From positions 1-5,748 of the forward strand of contig JAIBJH010000179.1 of assembly GCA_020029455.1 (NCBI GenBank): 5,748 nt of DNA. Reading direction: 5' to 3'. This document shows, one piece after another, positions 1 to 5,748 of the stretch (position 1 is the stretch's first letter; every line of letters starts with the position of its first letter). Made by a program: the position numbers and the translations under genes. The notes below the pieces were generated by a model. The model was not told where the DNA came from. It ran no database searches and worked only from the letters and a program-made list of their open reading frames with translations. This DNA comes from Hyphomicrobiales bacterium (GTDB lineage: Bacteria > Pseudomonadota > Alphaproteobacteria > Rhizobiales > Aestuariivirgaceae).

Positions 1-1212
1 AACATCCTGTCATCGCGCGGTTACATTCACCAATGTTCCGATTTGGAAGGCCTGGACGCGCTCGCCGCCAAGAAGGAAGTTGTTGCATATATCGGATTCG
101 ACTGCACTGCACCTTCCCTTCATGTGGGCTCCCTTGTCCAGATCATGCTGCTCCACTGGCTGCAAGCGACAGGCAACAAGCCCATCGCCCTGATGGGCGG
201 CGGCACGACGCGTGTCGGCGATCCCTCCGGCAAGGACGAAAGCCGCAAGCTGCTCACCCTGGAAGACATCGAAAACAACAAGCGCGGCATCCAGGACGTC
301 TTCAGGAAGTTCATGCATTTCGGCACAGACAAGTCCGGTGCCCTGATGCTGGACAATGCCGAATGGCTCGCCACCCTGAATTACATCGACATGCTGCGCG
401 ATGTCGGCCGGCACTTCTCGGTGAACCGCATGCTCGCCATGGATTCCGTGAAGCTCCGGCTTGAGCGCGAAAGCGAATTCTCCTTCCTCGAATTCAACTA
501 CATGGTCCTGCAGTCCTATGACTTCACGGTGCTGGCCCAGCGCTATGGCTGCAATCTGCAGATGGGCGGTTCCGATCAGTGGGGCAACATCATCAACGGC
601 GTGGAGCTTGGCCGCCGCATGGGCACTCACCAGCTCTATGCCCTGACCTCGCCCCTCATCACGATCGCCTCCGGCGCCAAAATGGGAAAGACGGCGACAG
701 GCGCCGTCTGGCTCAACGCCGACATGAAGAGCCCCTATGATTACTGGCAGTTCTGGCGCAACACCGAGGATGCTGATGTAGGCCGCTTCCTCAAGCTCTT
801 CACCACTTTGCCATTGGATGAAATCACGCGGCTTGAATCTCTCGGCGGTTCCGAGATCAACGAAGCCAAGAAGATCCTCGCCAATGAGGCAACCGCCATG
901 CTTCATGGCCGCGCCGCTGCTGATGACGCAGCTGAAACGGCCCGAAAGACTTTTGAGGAAGGTGTTTCTGCGGAAGGCTTGCCCACCATCACTCTGGCCC
1001 TTCCGGCTGGCATCCTTCAGGCCTGCGTCGCAGCTGGTTTCGCCAAATCCAACGGAGAGGCGCGCCGCGCCATGCAGGGCGGCGGCATCCGCGTGAATGA
1101 CGTAGCGGTCAGTGATGACAAGATGGTGCTGGAACCCGCGATGCTGAACGGCGAAGGAGTTATCAAGCTTTCATCGGGAAAGAAGAAACACGTTTTGATC
1201 AGGCCAGCCTGA
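1..1212 (+). CDS. tyrS: Tyrosyl-tRNA synthetase (5' end outside the window)
   Basis: Cytoplasmic class I aminoacyl-tRNA synthetase that activates L-tyrosine with ATP and charges tRNA-Tyr. Numbering codons from base 1, the HIGH-type motif HVGS is at codons 41-44 (121-132). The tyrosine-pocket pattern YxxxQxxD falls at Y167, Q171 and D174. GGSDQWGN (565-588) follows, and the KMSKS-type loop reads KMGKT (679-693), a usual variant in bacterial TyrRS. A C-terminal S4-like RNA-binding domain runs from about codon 337 to the end. The frame is open from base 1, and its first codons (NILSSRGYIHQ) match the conserved family N-terminus, so the gene starts upstream of the window and the in-frame TTG at 43 is internal. 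The 403 codons present compare with about 415-425 in the family, so roughly 10-20 residues are missing. The stop TGA (1210-1212) abuts the stop of the convergent gene. No frameshift or missing catalytic motif is seen. Confidence 0.97.
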   Translation, partial: NILSSRGYIHQCSDLEGLDALAAKKEVVAYIGFDCTAPSLHVGSLVQIMLLHWLQATGNKPIALMGGGTTRVGDPSGKDESRKLLTLEDIENNKRGIQDVFRKFMHFGTDKSGALMLDNAEWLATLNYIDMLRDVGRHFSVNRMLAMDSVKLRLERESEFSFLEFNYMVLQSYDFTVLAQRYGCNLQMGGSDQWGNIINGVELGRRMGTHQLYALTSPLITIASGAKMGKTATGAVWLNADMKSPYDYWQFWRNTEDADVGRFLKLFTTLPLDEITRLESLGGSEINEAKKILANEATAMLHGRAAADDAAETARKTFEEGVSAEGLPTITLALPAGILQACVAAGFAKSNGEARRAMQGGGIRVNDVAVSDDKMVLEPAMLNGEGVIKLSSGKKKHVLIRPA

Positions 1213-1215
1213 TCA
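1196..1215. terminator. Hairpin spanning both convergent stop codons, probable bidirectional terminator
   Basis: A perfect inverted repeat: left arm TGATCAGG (1196-1203), loop CCAG, right arm CCTGATCA (1208-1215). The right arm holds the tyrS stop (1210-1212) and, on the other strand, the stop of the AsmA-like gene (1213-1215). There is no other intergenic space. The U-tract is poor on both sides (GTTTC to the right; AAAACG when read leftward), so intrinsic termination may be weak. The hairpin could instead stabilise 3' ends or mark a Rho-dependent end. The symmetry is seen directly; the function is inferred. Confidence 0.5.
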
Positions 1216-4200
1216 GTTTCGGTCCCTTGGCGGGCTCACCGCCCGGCCACGGCTGCAGGCGCTGCGGAACTCCGCCATTTTCCTCAGGAAGCCGGGTAAA
1301 AATGCCGAAGCCGGATTGGCCTGCGTCTTGGGATTGGAAATGGTGCCGCCCATGGCGAAAGTGACACCGAAAATGCCTTCATTGTCGCCGCCCGTCACCA
1401 GGAATCCGATGAGTGGCACATCCTCCAGGACGCCTGTGAGCCCCTGCATCGGGATGAGCGTGCCGGTGATGTCAATGGCACCATCCGATTTCCGGATAAG
1501 CCCCCCCGCCACGGCGCCGAGATCATTGCCCTTCAGTTCGATGTCACACATGCGGATAAACTTTGCATCCGTGGTAAAGGGCAATGAGAGCCGTTTGAAC
1601 GTCATGGCTTCCTGCCGCGGTCCGGACTTCTTGGGGCGGCCCCGGCTGTCAAGTTCCGCCAGCGCCGCTTCGTTGCGCACATCAAAGCGCCTCAGCTTAA
1701 GTTCTCCCTTGCGGATGGATGAGCCCGGCCCGTTGCCCATCAGGCCGTAGAATTCCAGTTCTCCTCCTGCCACCTTCGAATAGAAATTGGAGGCCCTGAG
1801 CGTCGCCCCGCCATCCGCCGATGCCACCTTGAATTCGCGCCCGCCCTCAACCGGCGTCAGCCGCACATTAATTGGAAGGCCACTCAGGAATTTTCCTTCG
1901 ATCGTCGCCGACGCGATTTGCCCGCCGCGCGACACGAGAGTTGCCTTCACATTCTTGATCTCCTCCCCACGGTGGGCGAGGACCGATTCAAGGTCGGCCC
2001 TGATCACATAGCGTTGTCCACCCGCTTCGCCCGATGCCTCGCCTGAAACCCGCGCCGGTGAAACCATGCTCTTGATGTAAGGCCGCACATCGAAGCGCGA
2101 ACCCGATAGCGTGATCTCTATGCCGTCCTCTGCCGGTTCCAGGCGCAGCGCAAACAAATTGTCCTCGCCAACCACCACCTGATTGAGATCGATCAGCCTG
2201 AAGCCGCTTCCCGATTTGAGGACAATGCGGCCCGTCGCCTGAATGCCCTTGCCCAAAAGCTCCAGGTCCTCGACGGTTCTTCCGCCTTTGCCATCATCAA
2301 CGATCTTGAAAGTGGCGCGCGTGCCCTCAGTCGGCGGGCGCGACCAGGAAGCCGCCGAGACCTTCATGCTCACATCGGAAAGGTCCGCTTTGACATTGAT
2401 TGTGCGCCCAGCGCCTTCTCCGGCAATCGCGACCTTTACCGGAACATCGCCGCTCATGAAGCTGTCAAGCTTGATGCCGAGCTTGTTCCTGAGCTTGGCA
2501 TCAAGCACCGTCTCGATCTCGACGTTGGAAGACCCGCCGCTGCGCGGCTTCACCCAGGAAACCTTTGAGGCAATGCCGTTGAGCTTTGCAGGTCCTGCGA
2601 CCGCGACATTCTCAGGCGATATGGCCACCTTGAATTGCCCCGCGGAGAGGTCGACCCCCGGAATAACGTCAGCGAGCGCAGCATCGATCAGCTTGACATC
2701 GGTCGTGACCTTGACGCTCGTGCGCGGCACATTCTTGATCAGCGGCAACTCCAGCCCAATGAATGCTTCGGCATTGCCCGTGATCTTTGGAAGGGCCTTC
2801 CCATCCGCACTCATCATCTTGAGATCGGGCATGGCCGCATATTCGACGAGTGCTGGAATGCTGCCCTTGACGTTAAATGCGAATTTTCCCGGCACCGCCG
2901 CAGACATGATGCCATTCGCGTTGAATTGGCCGCGCACCAGCGTTGCCTCTTCGCCCGAAGGCAATGTGGCATGGCCGCTGGTGATGAGGAGTTCGAAATC
3001 ATTATCCTTGAGTTGGGCCTGGCCTGAGGCCTCCTTTAGAACGGGAAGCGACTTGAAATATTTCGATTGAACGCCTTCCATGCCGAACTGCAGATCGACG
3101 ACGCCCGGCGGCAGATTCTTTTCGGCCTGTGCCTGGGCCAGCACATTGGGCGGGAAATCGACCTTGAAAGTGCCGTCGGTGATCCTGCCCGCTTCGATAT
3201 TGTCGTTGATCCAGCCGCGCGCGCGCGGCGCAAGAACAGGCGGCCACAGTTTCTTGAGAAGGTCTGCTGAAACCTCGCGAAGCCGTCCTGCGATCTCAAT
3301 GCCCGGTGACTGCTCGCCCGCGGTGATGACGCCCCTCAACCTGACGCCCGTGCTCCCCGACATCACTACGAGGTCGCCGATATCCACCCGCTGCTGGTCA
3401 ACCGAGGCGAGGCCAACGAAATTGACCCTGTCGACGAATGTCGGATCCTTGGCATCCGGATCAACGCTGGCGTTCTCGGATCTGAGATCAAATCCGATGG
3501 AGACAAGCCGGCCGTCGCTTTCATAATGCGGCGTGAAGCTGCCTTTCACATCGGCGCGCGAGCCTGCCATGAGGATCGAGGATTCGGCAATCTCGATGGA
3601 ACTTCCCGCCCCCTGATAGCCAACGCGGAACGAGGCCTCTTCGACATCAATCGGATTTGCCAGATAGTTCGGCAGGCTGATGCGGCCGTTACCGGCAAAG
3701 AGCTGGCCCGTGGCCCGGGTGATAATGCCGGTCTCGGTTGCATCGAGTTCGATGTTGCCGGTGAAGGGCAGATCTACGCGCGCGAATTGCGAGAGGGCGT
3801 AGATTTCATCCGCCACATTGGCCGGCACCAGATTGGCAATGGCGATGTTGGCCGTATAATTGTTGGCGTTCCTGCGATAGGTGGCGGAGGCTTCGACCGT
3901 CCATGGCTCGCCGCCGCTCGCAACACTTGCCTTGGCTGCCACTACAAAGCCGCCTTCGGTTCTGCGGAAGGCAAGATCGGCCTGCGGCGCCACCCATGTG
4001 GCATCATTGGCTTCGTCATAGAAGCGCAAGGAACCCCTGCTGATCTTGACTTCCTCAAGCAGCGACAGTGCACCGTCCTGGCCGCCTGAATCGAGGATGG
4101 TCAACAGCCGCCTGCCGGAAAGCGCCAGCTGCTGCACCTGTGACTGTTCTTCAGTGCTTGGTGTGGGCAGTGGTTCATCTTCGAATGATTCCGCTTCGGC

Positions 4201-4656
4201 GGCATCCACCACGATCTCCTGATCGGGACTTGCAGCTTCCGCCTGAATGCCCAGCGCCACCGAACCGTCGAGGCTGCGCCTGGCGCTCACCTGCGGATTG
4301 ATGAGTTCGAGTTCGGTGACAGAAACCACGCCGCGGAACAGCCGTCCCGCGCTCAAGGCAACACCAGCGCGCGGCGCACTCGCCAGAACCTGGCCGTCGG
4401 CATCCTTCAGCACAATGTTCCGGGTACGGACATGTGGCGTCAGGGTAGCCGCATCCAGCTCCACTTCGGTGTCGCCGAGCGAAATCTTGAGGTCGGGCAA
4501 CTGGGCGTTGACGGCTGTTTCGATGGAGTCGCCGAGGAAGGCGAGCGATATCGGGCCCTGCGACAGGCGCCAGTAAAGTCCGGCCATGGCAATGACAGAG
4601 ATGCCAACCGCCCAGATGGCGATGAACACCGCAATTTTCGCTGCTTTCGTCTTCAC
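1213..4656 (-). CDS. AsmA-like / YhdP-type inner-membrane-anchored envelope protein
   Basis: A 1147-residue protein with a short basic start (MKTKAAK) and one hydrophobic segment at about residues 8-28, then a very long beta-rich periplasmic part. This is the layout of AsmA-superfamily bridge proteins (YhdP, TamB, AsmA), which in E. coli take part in phospholipid passage to the outer membrane and barrier integrity. The end is diagnostic for the AsmA-like C-terminal region: a DG-(A)IDITGTLIP motif, DVPLIGFLVTGG, GIFGVTFAMGG, then ANPASAF-LPGFLR at about 1113-1125. An acidic, proline-containing linker lies at about residues 140-172 and looks variable. The start is GTG at 4654-4656, with an in-frame TAG immediately upstream (4657-4659), so no earlier start exists; the membrane segment right after it supports this choice. 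The SD is weak (GGGGCG, about 9 nt upstream). A TTGTCA -35-like site lies on this strand at 4729-4734, with no convincing -10. After the family motif, about 20 residues form a basic tail (RSACSRGRAV...). The family is secure; the lipid-transport role here is inferred. Confidence 0.9.
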   Translation of the reverse strand: MKTKAAKIAVFIAIWAVGISVIAMAGLYWRLSQGPISLAFLGDSIETAVNAQLPDLKISLGDTEVELDAATLTPHVRTRNIVLKDADGQVLASAPRAGVALSAGRLFRGVVSVTELELINPQVSARRSLDGSVALGIQAEAASPDQEIVVDAAEAESFEDEPLPTPSTEEQSQVQQLALSGRRLLTILDSGGQDGALSLLEEVKISRGSLRFYDEANDATWVAPQADLAFRRTEGGFVVAAKASVASGGEPWTVEASATYRRNANNYTANIAIANLVPANVADEIYALSQFARVDLPFTGNIELDATETGIITRATGQLFAGNGRISLPNYLANPIDVEEASFRVGYQGAGSSIEIAESSILMAGSRADVKGSFTPHYESDGRLVSIGFDLRSENASVDPDAKDPTFVDRVNFVGLASVDQQRVDIGDLVVMSGSTGVRLRGVITAGEQSPGIEIAGRLREVSADLLKKLWPPVLAPRARGWINDNIEAGRITDGTFKVDFPPNVLAQAQAEKNLPPGVVDLQFGMEGVQSKYFKSLPVLKEASGQAQLKDNDFELLITSGHATLPSGEEATLVRGQFNANGIMSAAVPGKFAFNVKGSIPALVEYAAMPDLKMMSADGKALPKITGNAEAFIGLELPLIKNVPRTSVKVTTDVKLIDAALADVIPGVDLSAGQFKVAISPENVAVAGPAKLNGIASKVSWVKPRSGGSSNVEIETVLDAKLRNKLGIKLDSFMSGDVPVKVAIAGEGAGRTINVKADLSDVSMKVSAASWSRPPTEGTRATFKIVDDGKGGRTVEDLELLGKGIQATGRIVLKSGSGFRLIDLNQVVVGEDNLFALRLEPAEDGIEITLSGSRFDVRPYIKSMVSPARVSGEASGEAGGQRYVIRADLESVLAHRGEEIKNVKATLVSRGGQIASATIEGKFLSGLPINVRLTPVEGGREFKVASADGGATLRASNFYSKVAGGELEFYGLMGNGPGSSIRKGELKLRRFDVRNEAALAELDSRGRPKKSGPRQEAMTFKRLSLPFTTDAKFIRMCDIELKGNDLGAVAGGLIRKSDGAIDITGTLIPMQGLTGVLEDVPLIGFLVTGGDNEGIFGVTFAMGGTISNPKTQANPASAFLPGFLRKMAEFRSACSRGRAVSPPRDRN

Positions 4657-4735
4657 CTATGAAAACGCCCCATGGCGCGCGGAATCATTTGGCGCCGGAA
4701 TGCCCTAGGTGCCATCTTTTCGGTTCCATGACAAA

Positions 4736-4778
4736 CCCTTAAAGCCCCTTAAGCATGTCGAAAGAATGGCAACCTTAA
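4736..4778. repeat. Three CCTTAA repeats in the divergent intergenic region
   Basis: CCTTAA occurs at 4737-4742, 4747-4752 and 4773-4778. The first two extend to CCCTTAA and sit exactly 10 bp apart, one helical turn; the third is 26 bp further on. They lie between the starts of the AsmA-like gene and the bactofilin, upstream of the bactofilin promoter, where a regulator could bind. TTAA resembles the CtrA half-site, but the spacing here is N6, not the N7 of the consensus. Any regulatory role is a guess. Confidence 0.3.
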
Positions 4779-4801
4779 CGCCGCCCTGCAAAAGTTTGGC
4801 A

Positions 4802-4830
4802 GTGACAATCAGCTACCCCGCCAGTATTCT
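4802..4830 (+). promoter_or_regulatory. Sigma70-like promoter for the bactofilin gene
   Basis: The -35 element GTGACA (4802-4807, 5 of 6 to TTGACA) and the -10 element TATTCT (4825-4830, 4 of 6 to TATAAT) are separated by exactly 17 bp. The predicted start of transcription is near 4837, giving a leader of about 60 nt before the ATG at 4899. No other gene lies between, so the bactofilin probably has its own promoter. Confidence 0.55.
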
Positions 4831-4886
4831 TTAATTTGTCCAAGCCTCGATGCGGGCGGAATGCGCGGCGCGCCGGCATCGTTAAC

Positions 4887-4892
4887 GGAGGT
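4887..4892 (+). promoter_or_regulatory. Shine-Dalgarno site that decides the bactofilin start
   Basis: GGAGGT is the best ribosome-binding sequence in the window. Counted from GGAGG, it leaves 1 nt before the ATG at 4893 but 7 nt before the ATG at 4899, which is the optimal distance. The second ATG is therefore favoured. Confidence 0.75.
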
Positions 4893-4898
4893 ATGAGT

Positions 4899-5399
4899 AT
4901 GTTTTTCAAGAGCAAGCGGAAGCCAGCCGGCAACACTGCCGCCGCCGTGCCGTTGAGCGTCGAGCCGTCCTATGTGGGCCGTAACACGACGATTGAGGGC
5001 CATGTGGTCTCCGATGGTGAACTGCATGTGGACGGCTCGGTACGGGGCCGCATGCGCGCCCAGCTCTGCGTCGTCGACCGCTTTGGCGTCGTTTATGGCG
5101 ACATCACCGGAGAGATCATCCACATCCGCGGACGCGTCATGGGCCCCATCCAGGGTGGCGCAGTCTACGTTTATGCAGGCGCCCACATCGAAGGTGATGT
5201 CTACAACGACACCATCAGCATTGAGCCCGGCGCCTATGTGGACGGCGCCATCCGCCACAACCCGCAAATTTTGCAGAACCAGTTTCGCACCGCCGAAGTG
5301 ACTGCCGAAAAGCCGATAGTTGAGATCGAAGCGGAAGCCGATGCAAAGCCCACCGACGCCGAGCGCCAGAAGCTGCGCGTCATTTCCTCGAAGAGCTAA
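4899..5399 (+). CDS. Bactofilin (polymer-forming cytoskeletal protein)
   Basis: A 166-residue protein of the bactofilin (DUF583) family, which self-assembles without nucleotide into filaments at the inner membrane and scaffolds wall enzymes or shape factors. Residues about 24-118 form the right-handed beta-helix core, with repeating short strands and glycine turns (TIEGHVVSDGELHVDGSV, then GDITGEIIHIRGRV, then IEGDVYNDTISIEPGAYVDG). The flanks look disordered: a basic, alanine-rich head (residues 1-22) and an acidic/charged tail (about 120-166). The ATG at 4899 is chosen for its SD spacing. It gives the N-terminus MFFKSKRK, which resembles the short N-terminal membrane-targeting peptide of Caulobacter BacA. 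The in-frame ATG at 4893 would add only MS. The in-frame TTG at 4836 lies at the predicted transcription start and has no SD. No M23 peptidase partner, often adjacent in other genomes, is visible. It is transcribed away from the AsmA-like gene and ends in TAA. Confidence 0.93.
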   Translation: MFFKSKRKPAGNTAAAVPLSVEPSYVGRNTTIEGHVVSDGELHVDGSVRGRMRAQLCVVDRFGVVYGDITGEIIHIRGRVMGPIQGGAVYVYAGAHIEGDVYNDTISIEPGAYVDGAIRHNPQILQNQFRTAEVTAEKPIVEIEAEADAKPTDAERQKLRVISSKS

Positions 5400-5424
5400 T
5401 TGGAACTGCTTTCATTTTATTCGC

Positions 5425-5476
5425 CATTCCCGCCCCCGCCTTCGCGAGGACAGGCTACGGCGGGGATGCGGCTTTT
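5425..5476. terminator. Long hairpin after bactofilin, terminator or REP-like palindrome
   Basis: CATTCCCGCC (5425-5434) pairs with GGCGGGGATG (5459-5468) as a 10-bp stem with one G-U pair. A smaller GCCT/AGGC stem (5438-5441 with 5452-5455) can form inside. TTTT follows at 5473-5476, so in the plus direction it fits a rho-independent terminator for the bactofilin. It also lies just past the stop of the leftward ORF and could serve both. The ATTCCCGC...GCGGGGAT form also resembles dispersed intergenic palindromes common in alphaproteobacteria, so it may be a copy of such a repeat. Confidence 0.5.
5429..5440 (+). repeat. Tandem duplication of CCCGCC inside the hairpin arm
   Basis: CCCGCC occurs twice back to back (5429-5434 and 5435-5440), while the opposite arm has GGCGGG only once (5459-5464). 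Either copy can pair with it, giving two alternative stems with loops of 24 or 18 nt. The first also pairs CATT with GATG and is the longer stem. Confidence 0.6.
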
Positions 5477-5748
5477 CACTCAGCAATCATTAAAGTAGGC
5501 GCCCGCATACGCAGGGTGACGAATTCGATTGGGCGATCTGATTCCGGAACGCACAGCTCGATGTCTTCGACTGGCATAAGCCTCTGATAGCATCGGGCTT
5601 TCAGAAATTTATCCGTATATAGGATTTTAGACTTGACATAGGAGCGAGGACCACCTATATCCCTCTCGTTGTTTGACATCGTGAATCGATGCTCAGGACG
5701 CGGAGCTGAAATCGCGTCCCACCCCTCCGGGGTCATCCGGAAACCCAG
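5476..5748 (-). CDS. Hypothetical protein, possibly partial, not recognised
   Basis: An open frame ends with TGA at 5476-5478 and is still open at the window edge. The codons before the ATG at 5734-5736 read L-G-F-R, so the true start may lie outside. Two in-frame starts are possible: ATG 5736 (86 residues) and ATG 5679 (67 residues, MSNNERDIGG...); neither has a clear SD. The product is soluble-looking and mixed-charge, with no membrane segment, signal peptide or motif that I recognise. Codon choice differs from the neighbours: AGG twice plus ATA, CTA, TCT and TTA, and by my hand count only about 55% of codons end in G or C, clearly less than in tyrS. This suggests recent acquisition, a decaying gene or a non-coding frame. 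A rightward promoter-like sequence lies inside it, which further weakens the call. Confidence 0.35.
   Translation of the reverse strand: MGFRMTPEGWDAISAPRPEHRFTMSNNERDIGGPRSYVKSKILYTDKFLKARCYQRLMPVEDIELCVPESDRPIEFVTLRMRAPTLMIAE
5617..5660. repeat. ATATAGG / CCTATAT inverted repeat around the rightward promoter
   Basis: ATATAGG (5617-5623) and its exact reverse complement CCTATAT (5654-5660) are separated by 30 bp. A third, direct copy of the core, ATAGG, is at 5638-5642 just after the -35. The left arm is upstream of the -35 and the right arm overlaps the -10, as an operator would. Seven-bp arms in AT-rich DNA can arise by chance. Confidence 0.3.
5633..5661 (+). promoter_or_regulatory. Rightward sigma70-like promoter leading out of the window
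   Basis: A perfect -35 TTGACA (5633-5638), a 17-bp spacer and a -10 TATATC (5656-5661, 4 of 6). Transcription would start near 5668 and run out of the window. A frame beginning at TTG 5669 or GTG 5681 stays open to base 5748, but has no SD. The site overlaps the hypothetical leftward ORF, so either the ORF is not real or this match is a by-product of its AT-rich codons. Confidence 0.4.

Noticed and set aside
10..906. Long minus-strand open frame (298 codons) opposite tyrS
   Set aside because: It lies entirely antisense to a well-supported TyrRS frame carrying all catalytic motifs. Such mirror frames are common in GC-rich genes, and no ribosome-binding site or known motif is seen.
1231..1245. 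CGGGC/GCCCG hairpin just inside the end of the AsmA-like gene
   Set aside because: Only 5 bp with a 5-nt loop, no T-run, and inside coding sequence. The 1196-1215 hairpin is the better candidate.
2243..3070. Plus-strand open frame (275 codons) inside the AsmA-like gene
   Set aside because: Antisense shadow of a continuous 1147-residue coding frame. Its product is low-complexity S/P/A/T-rich with no domain signature.
3526..4089. Plus-strand open frame (187 codons) inside the AsmA-like gene
   Set aside because: Antisense to the same long gene, without SD or promoter, and its product has no recognisable fold pattern.
4739..4752. Possible CtrA box (TTAA-N-TTAA)
   Set aside because: The spacer is 6 nt, not the 7 of the known consensus, and no other pair of TTAA sites in the region has the right distance. 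It is kept only as a general repeat.
4861..4879. GC-rich palindrome (CGGCGCGCCG core) in the bactofilin leader, possible riboswitch or SD-masking stem
   Set aside because: The core is a 10-bp DNA palindrome that leaves only 3-bp stems once a loop is allowed. The outer ATGC/GCAT pairing is interrupted by mismatches, and no known riboswitch pattern is seen.
4809..5267. Minus-strand open frame opposite the bactofilin
   Set aside because: It is the antisense reading of the beta-helix repeats. The plus frame has the SD, the promoter and clear family identity.
5721..5733. ACCCC/GGGGT mini-hairpin near the right edge
   Set aside because: A 5-bp stem with a 3-nt loop and no T-tract is easily explained by chance in this composition.

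Overview
The window is high-GC, dense DNA. Its coding content points to an alphaproteobacterium, most likely Hyphomicrobiales-like: a class I tyrosyl-tRNA synthetase with the HVGS and KMGKT signatures, a very long AsmA/YhdP-type envelope protein with an ANPASAF-LPGFLR ending, and a bactofilin with an MFFKSKRK N-terminus. The taxon is inferred from protein style and base composition, not from a marker search.

Layout: (1) 1-1212, plus strand: tyrS, cut at its 5' end by the window edge. (2) 1213-4656, minus strand: a 1147-residue AsmA-like/YhdP-like protein that converges on tyrS with no spacer. The two stop codons abut as TGA|TCA and lie in one arm of a perfect 8-bp inverted repeat (1196-1215), which probably serves as a compact bidirectional terminator. 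(3) 4657-4898: a 242-bp divergent intergenic region with a good sigma70-like promoter for the bactofilin, a strong Shine-Dalgarno and three CCTTAA repeats. (4) 4899-5399, plus strand: bactofilin (polymer-forming cytoskeletal protein). (5) 5400-5475: a short gap with a long hairpin that contains a duplicated CCCGCC. (6) 5476-5748: a weakly supported minus-strand ORF of unknown function with less GC-biased codons. It overlaps a rightward promoter-like sequence (perfect TTGACA, 17-bp spacer, TATATC) flanked by an ATATAGG/CCTATAT inverted repeat.

The identified genes are housekeeping and cell-envelope functions: translation (TyrRS), inner-to-outer-membrane lipid homeostasis (AsmA-like) and cell shape or wall organisation (bactofilin). 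They are not one operon: each has its own transcription direction or promoter. I see no CRISPR, tRNA, rRNA, insertion sequence, phage or defence module. I do not find a convincing undescribed system. The points most worth a second look are the stop-codon hairpin between tyrS and the AsmA gene and the compositionally different right end of the window.
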